DNA of 64,000 bases, from assembly GCF_014489495.1 (NCBI RefSeq), contig NZ_CP060780.1, positions 496,001-560,000 of the forward strand, given 5' to 3'. A program made the translations under genes and the position numbers. Of this stretch, positions 1-9,117 are shown one piece after another. The notes under the pieces were generated by a model. The model did not search any database, was not told where the DNA came from, and worked only from the letters and a program-made list of their open reading frames with translations. Origin of the DNA: Sphingomonas daechungensis. Lineage in GTDB: Bacteria; Pseudomonadota; Alphaproteobacteria; Sphingomonadales; Sphingomonadaceae. Each line of letters starts with the position of its first letter. The first letter of the stretch is position 1.

Positions 1-300
1 CAGACCCGGCAAATCGTCGTGGGCAACGGGACCGACCATGTGATGGGCCATGTGCTTCTGGTACCAGATCGGAGCGGCGGTCGGGCACGGACCCGTCATA
101 GTCCGCGCGACGTCTCGCCAATCGCAGTCCATCGAGGCGATGACCTCGTCCGCCATCGGCTGGGGATCGCCCGTCGCCTTGAGGTAAGCTCCGTAGAAGG
201 GCTCGTCGGTGACGTATGTGTCAGCCCGGCTCCCGAAGCTTCGCATCATCGCCGTGGACAGGTTCCTTGGCCCCGACCACATGGCGACGCGAACCGTCAC
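1..300 (-). CDS. Sulfotransferase-like protein (3' part beyond window)
   Basis: The reading frame is open over all 100 codons and runs off the left edge. It starts at GTG 300, whose bases overlap the TGA of the upstream aminotransferase (GTGA), so the two are translationally coupled. Near the N-terminus lies MWSGPRNLSTAMMRSF, which resembles the 5'-phosphosulfate-binding loop of the sulfotransferase family, followed by TDEPFYGAYL. Proteins of this type are commonly found beside class IV aminotransferases; their substrate is not established. The function is family-level only. An internal ATG at 282 is an alternative start. Confidence 0.75.
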   Translation of the reverse strand, partial: MTVRVAMWSGPRNLSTAMMRSFGSRADTYVTDEPFYGAYLKATGDPQPMADEVIASMDCDWRDVARTMTGPCPTAAPIWYQKHMAHHMVGPVAHDDLPGL

Positions 301-1212
301 GGACGAACAGCCTCCCGGACGTCTTGCTCGACCCGGTCACGATAGAGGCCTTGCAGCCGCTCGACCATCGGCCCGCGACATTCGAGCTGGCGTCCGTCGA
401 CTTCGCGGACCGGGACGATGCCGGCGAACGTGCCGGTCACGAAGGCCTCGTCCGCACCATAGACGTCGGTGAGGGAGAAATCCTTCTCGACCGCCGGATA
501 CCTGCTTCCCGTGCGACCTCGAGGGTGACGGCGCGCGTGACCCCGCCGAGGCAATACTTGCCGCTCGACGTCCAAACCTCGCCCTTGCGGACGATGAAGA
601 AGTGGGTGGAATTGCAGGTCGCCACGAACCCGTGCGGATCGAGCATCAGCCCCTCGTCGGCGCCTGCCTGCGCGGCCTGGATGCAGGCCGTGATGCAATT
701 GAGCTTCGACAGGGAATTGAGCTTCTGATCCTGGACCGCCGGGTCGCCGCGGCGCACGTGCACGGTGAACAGCTTGAGCCCGCGTTCGTGAATGCCTTCG
801 GGCGGTTCCTTGTATTCGGGATGATGACGATCGTCGAACCGCCCACGACGACGCGAGGATCCTGGTAGGGCGTCGAGCGAACCCCGCGCGAGACGATCAG
901 CCGTGTATGGACGCCCTCATCCATGCCGTTCGCGTCGAGCGTTTCGTACAGTCGCTCGGTAAGCTCATCGAGCGTCAGGCCGACGTCCATGGCGATCGCC
1001 TTCGCGCCCTCGAACAGCCGGTCGAGGTGACGGTCGAGGAAGGCGAACCGCCCTTGGTGAACCCGCAAACCCTCCCAGACACCGTCGCCCAGCATGAAAC
1101 CGGAATCGAAGACCGACACCACCGCCTGGTCGCGCGGCTTCAGTTCGCCGTTCACATTGATGAGGATCGACGCGTTCCGCGGATCCGAGACGTCATGCAT
1201 CGACTGCGCCAT
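297..1212 (-). CDS. Class IV aminotransferase (two frame breaks)
   Basis: This is a PLP-dependent fold-type IV enzyme of the branched-chain/D-amino-acid aminotransferase group, about 305 residues when repaired. Visible family features are DSGFMLGDGVWEGLRV near residue 35, a probable PLP lysine in the segment QKLNSLSKLNCITA, and ATCNSTHFFIV. The frame is lost near 780 (GCGGGCTCAAG, one G missing) and near 500 (ATCCGGCGG, one C missing); adding one base at each gives a continuous protein. The start is ATG 1212, with ATG 1200 as an alternative. It is coupled by GTGA to the downstream sulfotransferase-like gene, which suggests the two act together. The amino-acid substrate cannot be read from the sequence. 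Confidence 0.82.
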
Positions 1213-1382
1213 CGGAGAAGCTTGGTGCCCGTCCGTCAGCTTGGCAAGGCGCGACAGGCGACGAATGTACGTCGCAGACCGACAAGCGGACTTGATCGAC
1301 ACCGACCCGCGCCCCGTCGAAACCGGCGGGCATTAGCACCGCTCCCGCGACATCCATGGGCCGTTCTAGAGGGAGCAAGAGC

Positions 1383-1613
1383 ATGACCAACAAGCAGATT
1401 ATCGTCGCACTGAGCGTCGCGCTGATCGCCGCTCCGGCCGCTGCCAAGGGCGAGCCGAAGTCGGGAAAAGAGGCCACGACAGCGGTCGATCAAAAGAAAT
1501 ACTGCATTTCCTACGACAACGTCGTCGGCAGCCGCGTCACTCGCACCCAGTGCCTCACCAAGGACGAATGGAAGAAGCAGCGAGTCGACGTCGACAAGAT
1601 GCTTAACCAGTAA
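1383..1613 (+). CDS. Small exported protein, unknown function
   Basis: This is a 76-residue protein with a typical signal peptide (MTNKQIIVALSVALIAAPAAA) and a small mature domain carrying two cysteines (KKYCISYDN and RTQCLTKDEWKK), which could form one disulfide in the periplasm. Small proteins with an RxxCxTKxEW end are common in sphingomonads but I know no function. The start was chosen because it gives an intact signal peptide and has a purine-rich stretch (GGGAGCAAGAGC) just upstream. It stands alone, divergent from the aminotransferase gene. Confidence 0.7.
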   Translation: MTNKQIIVALSVALIAAPAAAKGEPKSGKEATTAVDQKKYCISYDNVVGSRVTRTQCLTKDEWKKQRVDVDKMLNQ

Positions 1614-1656
1614 AGACTGTCAGGGTGGGCGCGGTTACGGGCCGCGCCCTCATGCC

Positions 1657-2949
1657 CTAGTCCTCGTTCTTCACCACCTCGCCGCGCGCCATCACGAAGG
1701 CAACTGTCTTCAGCACGCGCACATCGGTTAGCGGGTCCCCGGCGACGGCGATGATATCCGCAGCCTTGCCCACCTCGATCGTCCCAATCTCGTTCGACAG
1801 ACCGAGCAGGTCCGCAGCGTTGACGGTGGCCGCCTTGAGCGCCTCGGCTGGCGGCATCCCGAACTTCACCATCAGCTCGAACTCTTCGGCATTCTTGCCG
1901 TGTTTCGAAACGCCGGCATCCGTGCCGAAAGCGATCTTCACGCCGGCCGGATAGGCCTTTTTCAATGACTGGCCCGTAATGCCGATGCGCCATTCGATCT
2001 GCTGCTTGACCGCGCCGGTGTAGGCGTTCGGGTCCTTCGCGAGCCGCTCGATATAGCCATTCACCGTGGACAAAGTTGGCACGTAATAGGCTCCGGTCTG
2101 CTTGAAGAGCTTGATGATCTCGTCGTCCATGACGGTGCCATGCTCGATCGAGTCCGCGCCGGATCGCAGCGCAAGCTTGATACCGTCGGCACCGTGCGCG
2201 TGAACCGCGACCTTGCGGCCGTACGCATGCGCAGTCTGCACCAGCGCCTTTGCCTCATCGTCGAACATGCGCGTCGCAAGGCCGGTGCCGCTGTTCACGC
2301 CGCCGGTGGCTGCAAACTTGATGACATCCGCACCGCGATCGATCTGGCGGCGCACGACACGGCGGCAGCTTTCGACGCTGTCGCAAAGGTTCTCCGGGTT
2401 TGGCATCCAATGCGCGACGAGATCGTCGTTGAGCGAACCGCGCCCGTCCATGTGCCCACCGGTGGTCGAAATCGCCCGGCCCGCGTCGACGATCCGCGGA
2501 CCTTGCACCCAGCCCCGCTTCACCGCCTCCCGCAAGGCCAGGGTGTCGCCATAATCGTCACCAAGATTGCGAACGGTGGTGAAGCCCGCTCGTAGGGTCT
2601 TCATGCCGTTCATCTGCGTCTCGAGCGCATGCAGCGGCATGTCGTCGCGGATTTCGGCAAGAAGCGCCTGCTCCCCGCCACGGTCGCTGACGAGGTGCAC
2701 GTGGCTATCGATCAGGCCGGGGAGCACCGTCTTGTCGCCAAGTTCGATCGTTGTGGCACCTGCCGGCGCGGCAACGTGACCGTCGCGGACTTCGACGATC
2801 CGGCCGTTGTCGACGATGATCGTCGACGGGCCGAGCGGAGTCTGTCCAGGGACGGCGATCACGCGTCCGGCATGGATGTAGGTCGGCGCGGCAAGCGCAG
2901 CGGGTGCACTCGAAGCGAGCGCGGCGGCGATGAGCAGTTTGCGGAGCAT
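1657..2949 (-). CDS. Exported metal-dependent amidohydrolase (prolidase-like)
   Basis: This 430-residue protein has a signal peptide (about residues 1-21, ending AALAA) and an amidohydrolase TIM-barrel. Metal ligands are visible: HVH at 83-85 (GLIDSHVHL), the carboxylated lysine in ADVIKFAATGG, the histidines of KVAVHAHG and SIEHGT, and the aspartate of FGTDAG. Periplasmic members of this group often act as Xaa-Pro dipeptidases or on related small amides; the true substrate is unknown here. The composite beta-sandwich segment at both ends (AGRVIAVPG; VGKAADIIAV) is typical of the superfamily. It is a close relative of the gene at 3867-5146. Confidence 0.85.
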   Translation of the reverse strand: MLRKLLIAAALASSAPAALAAPTYIHAGRVIAVPGQTPLGPSTIIVDNGRIVEVRDGHVAAPAGATTIELGDKTVLPGLIDSHVHLVSDRGGEQALLAEIRDDMPLHALETQMNGMKTLRAGFTTVRNLGDDYGDTLALREAVKRGWVQGPRIVDAGRAISTTGGHMDGRGSLNDDLVAHWMPNPENLCDSVESCRRVVRRQIDRGADVIKFAATGGVNSGTGLATRMFDDEAKALVQTAHAYGRKVAVHAHGADGIKLALRSGADSIEHGTVMDDEIIKLFKQTGAYYVPTLSTVNGYIERLAKDPNAYTGAVKQQIEWRIGITGQSLKKAYPAGVKIAFGTDAGVSKHGKNAEEFELMVKFGMPPAEALKAATVNAADLLGLSNEIGTIEVGKAADIIAVAGDPLTDVRVLKTVAFVMARGEVVKNED

Positions 2950-2993
2950 GCCCGAAGCTTACGGCAACTCCCGCCGAGCGCAACGGCTGTTGC

Positions 2994-3398
2994 CTAATCC
3001 GTCGTAGCGCCGTCCCATTCTTCCCGGGAATGCCGGGCTTCCGCATCGGCCTTGGTGGCCTGGACGATCTTGTCCTTGTGCTCCGGCGGACCGTAGATCG
3101 TATAGAGACGCAGCGGCTCGGTTCCCGTGTTGCGGACGTTGTGGCGCGCACCGGCCGGGACGATGACCGCGAAGTCGCCCTGGACGGGATTCTCGCGGCC
3201 GTCGATGTCGATCGATCCCTGCCCGTCCTCGATGCGGAAGAACTGGTCGCGGTCGGAATGGACTTCCTCGCCGATTTCCTCGCCCGGCTGAAGCGTCATC
3301 AGGACGAGCTGCAGATGTCCGCCGGTGTAGAGGACGCGTCGAAAGTCCTCATTGTCGATCGTCAGCCGCTCGATATCGTCGCAAAAGCCGCGCTTCAT
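2994..3398 (-). CDS. Cupin-domain protein
   Basis: A single-domain cupin of 134 residues. Cupin motif 1 is seen as GEEVHSDRDQFFRIEDGQG and motif 2 as GDFAVIVPAGARHNVRN, which supply histidine and glutamate ligands for a divalent metal. Small stand-alone cupins of this kind bind metals or small molecules and many have no known role. The gene lies 44 bases upstream of the amidohydrolase on the same strand, so they may share a transcript. No signal peptide is present, so it is cytoplasmic. Confidence 0.8.
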   Translation of the reverse strand: MKRGFCDDIERLTIDNEDFRRVLYTGGHLQLVLMTLQPGEEIGEEVHSDRDQFFRIEDGQGSIDIDGRENPVQGDFAVIVPAGARHNVRNTGTEPLRLYTIYGPPEHKDKIVQATKADAEARHSREEWDGATTD

Positions 3399-3472
3399 TC
3401 CATCAACCTTTCCGCTCGCCGAATTGCGTTTTCAGATGCTCAACTCGCGTCAACGGATGTTGTTCGCGCGGC

Positions 3473-3817
3473 CTAGCTTTTCAACGGATCGTTGCCCCAG
3501 TTCATGAGCGAGTAGCGCCAGCGCGATGTCGCAATGTTCGCCGGTTCCTGCGCCCGATGCCGGCGGACATATCCGACGACCTTGCGCATGTGGGCGTAGT
3601 CGTCGTCTGTCAGTTCCGCCTTTGCCTTACTTAGGATGTCAATGATGCGCCGTCCGCTGGCATGGCCGACACTCTCTCCGGAACCCTTGCCGTCCTTGCC
3701 TTTCCATCCGACGGCTCGGCTCTCCTTGGTGTCGAGCCATTTTTTCAACTCCGGAGCGGTCATGTTCACCGCTTCGTTGAAGTCCTTGCGGACTTTGTCG
3801 CGATCGATCTCTGGCAT
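3473..3817 (-). CDS. DUF3140 family protein
   Basis: This is a 114-residue basic protein matching the DUF3140 pattern: an N-terminal FNEAVNMTAPELKKWL helix, the ESVGHASGRRI segment and the C-terminal DDYAHMRKVVGYVRRH then WRYSLMNWGNDP. It is a soluble, lysine- and arginine-rich protein and may bind nucleic acid, but that is inference; the family has no established function. It sits between the cupin gene and a second amidohydrolase on the same strand, with 50-75 base gaps. Confidence 0.82.
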   Translation of the reverse strand: MPEIDRDKVRKDFNEAVNMTAPELKKWLDTKESRAVGWKGKDGKGSGESVGHASGRRIIDILSKAKAELTDDDYAHMRKVVGYVRRHRAQEPANIATSRWRYSLMNWGNDPLKS

Positions 3818-3866
3818 GGCCCCTCAACAGATGAGGGGCGCGTTCGGCTCAAGATGGTCGAAAGGC

Positions 3867-5146
3867 CTAATGGTCGCGTGGAACCAGTTCGCCACCCTTC
3901 ACCACCGCGACCGGGCGCTCAAGCACGCGCACGTCCTGAAGCGGATCGCCGTCATAGGCAACGAGATCGCCATAGCGTCCGACCTGGATCTCGCCGACGT
4001 CGTTGCGGCCGAGCGCTTCCGACGCATTCCTGGTCGCCGCCTGGATCGCCTGCAGCGGGGTCATCCCGTACTCGACCATGACCGCGAACTGCTGCGGGAC
4101 CATCTTGTGCGGCATCACGCCGGCGTCCGACCCGAACAGCATGCGTACGCCCGCCTGATTGGCCTTGCGGAAGTTGTCGCGCTGGATCTGCCCGATCTCC
4201 CGGTCCTTGCGGATGTTTTCCTCGAGCTCGCCGTTCTTCTTGCCCTCCGCCTGCGTGTAGTCGGTGTTCTTGATGTCCATCGAGAACCAGACCGGCCGCT
4301 TGCGCGCCTTGGCGAGCTTGATGCTTTCATCGTCGAGCAGGCTGGCATGCTCGATCGTGTCGATGCCGGCACGGATCGCTGCGTTGATGCCGCTTGCGCC
4401 GTGCGCATGCGCGGCGACGCGGAGGCCCTGCATGTGCGCCTCGTCGGCAATGGCGCGAAGCTCCTCCTCGGTCAGCTGCTGCTGCCCCGGCGTGTCGCCT
4501 CGCGAGAAGACGCCTCCAGTCGCGCAGACCTTGATCACTTCGGCGCCAAACTTGCGCTGGCGGCGAACCTGGTACTTCAGCTCGTCAGGGCTATCGCCAA
4601 TGCCTTCTTCCTTTTCCTTCTTCTGAAGACTGGGCGGCAGATAGGTATCGTCGCAATGGCCGCCCGTCGCCCCGAGCGCGTGGCCCGCGCCGATGATCCT
4701 GGGCCAGTGACATAGCCAGCCTCGATGGCCTGCTTCAGGCCGACGTCCTCCCAATCGCTCGAGCCGACAACCCGCATCGTTGTGAAGCCCACGTCGAGCA
4801 TGTCGCGAGCGCTTGCGGCCGCGACGATCGGCCAGAAACTGTCGGTGTATTCGAGGAAGCGATAACCCGCGATGTCGGCGGGCCCAAGATGCGTGTGCAT
4901 GTCGATCAGGCCGGGCAGCAAGGTACGGTTGCCCAGATCGATATGCTTGACGTCCGATCCCCAGCGAACCGTGCGCGCGTCCGCAATCGACGTGATGTGC
5001 CCGCTGTCGTCGACGAAGATCGCCGGGTTCGCGACGTAACGCCCCGTCTCGACGTCGAGATAACGGTCAGCAGTGATCACCGTCGCCCCGCTCGCAGGCA
5101 CAGCGAAGGACAATGCCGCAGCGGCGGCGAGCAACAGGCGCTTCAT
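3867..5146 (-). CDS. Exported metal-dependent amidohydrolase (one frame break)
   Basis: When repaired this is a 426-residue exported amidohydrolase with signal peptide MKRLLLAAAAALSFAVPASG. Metal-site motifs are GLIDMHTHLG, the lysine of AEVIKVCATGG, VAAHAHG, TIEHASL and FGSDAGV. The frame is lost near 4697 (GGCCCAGGATC), where one base is missing between ...GYVTGP and RIIGAGHALG; both halves are otherwise perfect. It is homologous over its length to the protein at 1657-2949, suggesting an old tandem duplication separated by the cupin and DUF3140 genes. A lysine-rich insertion (LQKKEKEEGIGDSPDELKY) lies before the carboxylated lysine. The substrate is unknown; a peptidase-like role on Xaa-Pro dipeptides is plausible. 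Confidence 0.82.
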
Positions 5147-5168
5147 CGAATTCCCCTATTTCTAATGC

Positions 5169-6584
5169 TTAGATGTGAATGACCCGTCCAAAAGCGGCGA
5201 GGACGCTTTCGTGCATCATCTCGCTGAGCGTCGGGTGTGGAAAGACGGTTTGAATGAAGTCGTCTTCCACGAGCTCAGCGGTCTTGCCTATCGTGTAGCC
5301 CTGGATCAGCTCGGTGACCTCGGCGCCGATCATGTGCGCGCCGAGCAATTCGCCGGTCTTGGCGTCGAACACCGTCTTCACGAAGCCGTCGACCTCGCCG
5401 AGCGCGATCGCCTTGCCGTTCCCGATGAAGGGGAACTTGCCGACCTTCACCTCGTAGCCGGCTTCCTTCGCCTTCGCCTCGGTCAGGCCGACTGAAGCGA
5501 CCTGCGGCCGGCAGTAGGTGCAGCCCGGAATGTTCTTCGCATCGGTCGCGTGCGGGTGCGCATCTTTATTGCCGAGCTCCTTGGCGATCGCTTCAGCCGC
5601 CGTCACCCCTTCGTGGCTCGCCTTGTGCGCAAGCCAGGGCGGCGCGGTCACGTCGCCGATTGCCCAAAGGCCCGGCACGTTGGTGCGGCACATCGGGTCG
5701 GTGTCGATGTGTCCCTTGGTCGTCTTCACGCCGAGCGCTTCGAGCCCGATGTTCTCGGTGTTCGGAACGATGCCGACCGCGACAATCGCATGGCTGAACC
5801 GATGCGCGGCCGACTTGCCGTCCTTGGTCTTGATGACCGCGACGACGCCCTTCGCGTCCGACTTCAGGCTCTCGACGCCCGCGGACGTCAGCACCTGCAT
5901 GCCCTGCTTGGTCACCGACTTTTCGAGGAAGGCGCTGACCTCCGCATCCTCGACCGGAACGATGCGGTCGAGCATTTCGACCACCGTCACCTTGGCGCCA
6001 AGGTCGGCATAGAAGCTCGCGAACTCGATCCCGATCGCGCCGGAACCGATGACCAGCAGTTCGCTCGGCATCTCCGCCGGAGTCATGGCGTGGCGGTAGG
6101 TCCAGATGCGCTTGCCGTCGGCCGCAGCGAACGGCAGGTCCCGCGCCCGGGCGCCTGTCGCGATGATGATGTGCTTAGCCGCCAGCTCGGTCGCCTTGCC
6201 GTCCGAGCCGGTCACCGAGAGCTTGCCCTTCGCGGTGATCTTTCCCTCGCCCATGTGCACGGCGATCTTGTTCTTCTTCATCAGGTGCGTGACGCCCTGA
6301 TTGAGCTGCTTGGCGACTGCGCGGCTGCGGGCGACGACCTTGTCGATCTTGAAGCCGGCCTTGATCGCCTCGAGCCCGTAGGCGTCCGCATGTTGAATCT
6401 GGTGGAAGATTTCGGCCGTCCGAAGCAACGCCTTGGTCGGGATACAGCCCCAATTGAGGCAGATGCCGCCAAGGTTCTCGCGCTCGACGATCGCGGTCTT
6501 GAGGCCAAGCTGGGCAGCGCGGATCGCGGCCACATAACCGCCCGGGCCGGAGCCGAGCACGATGACGTCGTAGGATTCAGCCAT
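5169..6584 (-). CDS. lpd: Dihydrolipoyl dehydrogenase, pyruvate dehydrogenase E3
   Basis: This flavoprotein reoxidises the dihydrolipoyl groups of the E2 core and passes electrons to NAD. It is 471 residues long. The FAD-binding GSGPGGYVAAIRAAQLG starts near residue 11, the redox disulfide is in GGICLNWGCIPTK, the NAD-binding loop is VIGSGAIGIEFASF, and the C-terminal catalytic dyad is in FPHPTLSEMMHE. The start ATG 6584 overlaps the stop of the upstream thioesterase by eight bases. It lies downstream of the E2 gene on the same strand, which assigns it to pyruvate dehydrogenase; a second copy at 22834 probably serves 2-oxoglutarate dehydrogenase. No frame break is seen. Confidence 0.93.
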   Translation of the reverse strand: MAESYDVIVLGSGPGGYVAAIRAAQLGLKTAIVERENLGGICLNWGCIPTKALLRTAEIFHQIQHADAYGLEAIKAGFKIDKVVARSRAVAKQLNQGVTHLMKKNKIAVHMGEGKITAKGKLSVTGSDGKATELAAKHIIIATGARARDLPFAAADGKRIWTYRHAMTPAEMPSELLVIGSGAIGIEFASFYADLGAKVTVVEMLDRIVPVEDAEVSAFLEKSVTKQGMQVLTSAGVESLKSDAKGVVAVIKTKDGKSAAHRFSHAIVAVGIVPNTENIGLEALGVKTTKGHIDTDPMCRTNVPGLWAIGDVTAPPWLAHKASHEGVTAAEAIAKELGNKDAHPHATDAKNIPGCTYCRPQVASVGLTEAKAKEAGYEVKVGKFPFIGNGKAIALGEVDGFVKTVFDAKTGELLGAHMIGAEVTELIQGYTIGKTAELVEDDFIQTVFPHPTLSEMMHESVLAAFGRVIHI

Positions 6585-6963
6585 TACTTCCCTCTTGTGC
6601 CGCGACTTCGCGCGGTCTGTCATTCTCGTCGAGCGCGACGAACTTGAAGCGCCCCCATGCAACGCGCGTCTCGGCATCGCCGTGCCGTTCCCGCGAGATC
6701 GCTTCCGCCTGATAGGTGAGCGACGTCCGCCCGCTTTCAAGCAGCTCCACGTAGACAGAGACTTCGTCGCCGACGCTCGGCGCGCCCTTGAACCGAAGCT
6801 CGTCCGCCGCGACCAGCACCGCCTTGCCGCGCACAACGCGCGACGCTTCGCTTCCCGCGCCGAGTGCCATCTGACTGATCAACCAACCGCCGAATACCCC
6901 GCCGTAAGGATTGAGGTGCGTCGGCATTGCAGTCGCGCGGATCACGGGGACGCGGTCAGGCAA
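6577..6963 (-). CDS. Acyl-CoA thioesterase, hotdog fold
   Basis: This 128-residue hotdog protein carries the acyl-CoA thioesterase signature: ATAMPTHLNPYGGVFGGWL near residue 10, with the catalytic-region asparagine and glycines, and SVYVELLESGRTSLTYQAE in the second half. It should hydrolyse cytoplasmic acyl-CoAs to free acids and CoA. It overlaps lpd by eight bases and may help recover CoA near the pyruvate dehydrogenase step, although that link is inference from position only. Confidence 0.82.
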   Translation of the reverse strand: MPDRVPVIRATAMPTHLNPYGGVFGGWLISQMALGAGSEASRVVRGKAVLVAADELRFKGAPSVGDEVSVYVELLESGRTSLTYQAEAISRERHGDAETRVAWGRFKFVALDENDRPREVAAQEGSNG

Positions 6964-6972
6964 GCGCGGCCC

Positions 6973-7185
6973 TCAGCGCGTGTGCCAATTGAAGAACATC
7001 CGGAAGGCAAGCGCGGAACCCAGGAACAAAGGGACCGAGAAAAGGAAGCCCGGCGACCCCTTGATCGGCCGGATCGTCCCCCAACCTGCCCAACTATGGA
7101 GCCACCCGCCTTCCTGGCCGCCGAGGGACAATGGCAACACGAACGCCAGGATCGCTCCGAGCAGGAGTGCCGTCATCCACTTCAT
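6973..7185 (-). CDS. Small two-segment membrane protein
   Basis: A 70-residue protein with a hydrophobic N-terminal segment (MTALLLGAILAFVLPLSLGG) and a second one near the end (FLFSVPLFLGSALAFRMFF). The first segment could act as a signal anchor. I do not recognise the family. It sits between the E2 gene and the thioesterase gene with gaps of one and nine bases, so it is almost certainly co-transcribed with them. Confidence 0.6.
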   Translation of the reverse strand: MKWMTALLLGAILAFVLPLSLGGQEGGWLHSWAGWGTIRPIKGSPGFLFSVPLFLGSALAFRMFFNWHTR

Positions 7186-7186
7186 G

Positions 7187-8518
7187 TCAGGCCAACATGC
7201 CTAAAGGATTCTCCACCAGCCGCTTGAACGCCTGCATCAGCTTCGCTCCGTCGGCGCCGTCGATGGCGCGGTGGTCGAAACTTCCGGTCGCAGACATCAC
7301 CGAGGCGATCTGAAGGCTGTCGTTGATGACATAGGGCCGCTTCTCGCCCGCGCCGATCGCCATGATCATGCCCTGCGGCGGGTTGATGACGGCTTCGAAC
7401 TGCTTGATGCCGTACATGCCCATATTGCTAAGGCTGGCGGTGCCGCCCTGATATTCCTGCGGCTGGAGCTTGCCCTCTTTAGCACGGCCCGCCAGGTCCT
7501 TCATCTCCGTCGAAATCGCGGAGACGCTCTTGGTGTCGGCACCGACGATGATCGGAGTGATCAGGCCCGCGGGGATGGAGACTGCTACGGAAACGTCAGC
7601 CCGGCTGTACTTGAACAGCTGGTCGCCGGCGAAGCTGACGTTGCACTCCGGCACCTCGATCAGCGACTGAGCAAGCGCCTTAATCAGCAGATCGTTGACC
7701 GACAGCTTCACGCCGCGGCTTTCGAGGCCGGCGTTGAGCTCGGCGCGAAGCTTGAGCAGCGCGTCGAGCTGGATGTCGACCGTCAAATAGATGTGCGGGA
7801 TCTGCTGCTTCGACTCCGTGAGGCGGCGAGCGATCGTCTTGCGGATGTTCGACAGCTTGATCGCCTCGTGCGGGATCGCTTGTTCAATGACGCCTGGGAG
7901 TACGGCGTGACCGCCAAGCGCCGGAGCCGCCGCTGGCGTACCTGCCGGTGCAGCAGCCGGAGCTTTGCCGACCGCAGCGTCGATGTCGGCGCGGACGATG
8001 CGCCCGTCCGGACCCGAGCCCTGCAGCGCATTGAGATCGATGTTCTGGGCCTGGGCCAGACGGCGAGCCAGCGGCGAGGCCTTCACGCGGTCACCTTCTG
8101 TACGTGGCCGAGCGGCGGGCTGCGCCGGAGCAGGAGGTGTCTCGGTCGAAGTGACGCCCTTGGCCTCCGGCAGCGCACTCTTGGGCGTTTCGTCCGGCTT
8201 CGGTGCAGGAGTGGCGGCCTTCGGCGCTTCCGCCGGAGCGGTATCTGCCTTCGGAGCCGCCGCGGAAACGTCCTCGCCCTCGCCCGCGAGAATCGCGATG
8301 GGGGCTCCGACCTTCACGCCATCCGTGCCTTCGGGAACGAGGATCTTGGCGATCTTGCCCTCGTCGACCGCTTCGAACTCCATCGTCGCCTTGTCTGTCT
8401 CGATCTCGGCGAGAATGTCGCCCGACTTCACGTCATCGCCCTCTTTCACGAGCCATTTGGCGAGCGTGCCCTCCTCCATGGTCGGTGAAAGTGCGGGCAT
8501 TTTGAGTTCGGTCGGCAT
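7187..8518 (-). CDS. pdhC: Pyruvate dehydrogenase E2, dihydrolipoamide acetyltransferase
   Basis: The E2 core moves acetyl groups from the E1 product to CoA. In 443 residues it has one lipoyl domain (lipoylated lysine in [14 protein letters not shown], near residue 43), an Ala/Pro-rich linker, an E1/E3-binding domain ([18 protein letters not shown]) and the acyltransferase domain ending with the catalytic [16 protein letters not shown]. The ATG at 8518 begins the lipoyl domain directly ([14 protein letters not shown]). The E1 genes are not in this window; the next gene upstream is on the other strand. Its single lipoyl domain and the SFDHR motif fit the long-linker pyruvate type rather than the 2-oxoglutarate type. 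Confidence 0.92.
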   Translation of the reverse strand: MPTELKMPALSPTMEEGTLAKWLVKEGDDVKSGDILAEIETDKATMEFEAVDEGKIAKILVPEGTDGVKVGAPIAILAGEGEDVSAAAPKADTAPAEAPKAATPAPKPDETPKSALPEAKGVTSTETPPAPAQPAARPRTEGDRVKASPLARRLAQAQNIDLNALQGSGPDGRIVRADIDAAVGKAPAAAPAGTPAAAPALGGHAVLPGVIEQAIPHEAIKLSNIRKTIARRLTESKQQIPHIYLTVDIQLDALLKLRAELNAGLESRGVKLSVNDLLIKALAQSLIEVPECNVSFAGDQLFKYSRADVSVAVSIPAGLITPIIVGADTKSVSAISTEMKDLAGRAKEGKLQPQEYQGGTASLSNMGMYGIKQFEAVINPPQGMIMAIGAGEKRPYVINDSLQIASVMSATGSFDHRAIDGADGAKLMQAFKRLVENPLGMLA

Positions 8519-8643
8519 GAGCGTCTTTCCGCTTGAGCAAGCCTTTGGGCACAAAGCCAATGCGGCGGTCCGGGTCAAGGGCCAGACCGCTCGCGAACGT
8601 GCCGCTTGCGCTGAACGCCGGATTAACGCAGCACTTGTCTGAC

Positions 8644-9116
8644 ATGGGGGAGAGCGGCCCGAAAAGAACCTACCTCGTCGTGATCGACGACAGTGCGGAG
8701 GCGCGTGTTGCGCTCCGGTTCGCGGCGCGTCGCGCGATCAAGACCGGCGGCCTCGTCGAGGTGCTGGCCATCGTCGAGCCGCAGGATTTCGTCCAGTGGG
8801 GGGAGTCCAGGCGGCAATGGAGGAAGAGCAGACGCTGCGCATCGAGGGGATCGTCAGCGGCGCGGTCGGCGAGATCATGGACGAGTCGGGCCTGAAGCCC
8901 TCGATCGTCATTCGTAGCGGCGAGCCGGCCAAGGTCGTGCGCGAATATGTCGGCGAACGGACTGAGGTCGCTGCGCTGGTGCTCGGTGCCGCCCCTGCGG
9001 GGAGTCCCGGACCGCTGGTGGCGCATTTCACCGGCAATGATGCCGGCAAGGTTCCCTGCCCGATCATGATCATCCCCGGCTCGCTCAGCGAGGAGCGGCT
9101 GGAACAGCTCAGCTGA
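8644..9116 (+). CDS. Universal stress protein (one frame break)
   Basis: This single-domain UspA-fold protein is about 157 residues after repair. The N-terminal strand [16 protein letters not shown] and the C-terminal [19 protein letters not shown] resemble the nucleotide-binding pattern of Usp proteins. One G is missing in the G run near 8803 (CAGTGGGGGGAGTCC), after FVQWG. It is two bases from the GFA gene downstream and divergent from pdhC. Such proteins are usually induced by stress or growth arrest; I see no clear regulatory site here. Confidence 0.8.
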
Positions 9117-9117
9117 G

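Noticed and set aside
3867..5146. Split amidohydrolase as a pseudogene
   Set aside because: One added base joins two perfect halves, and the same error type recurs in essential genes, so decay is unlikely.
6585..6836. N-terminal extension of lipoamide dehydrogenase to 6836
   Set aside because: The added residues are Arg/Ser-rich and lie out of frame in the thioesterase gene; the FAD domain starts at 6584.
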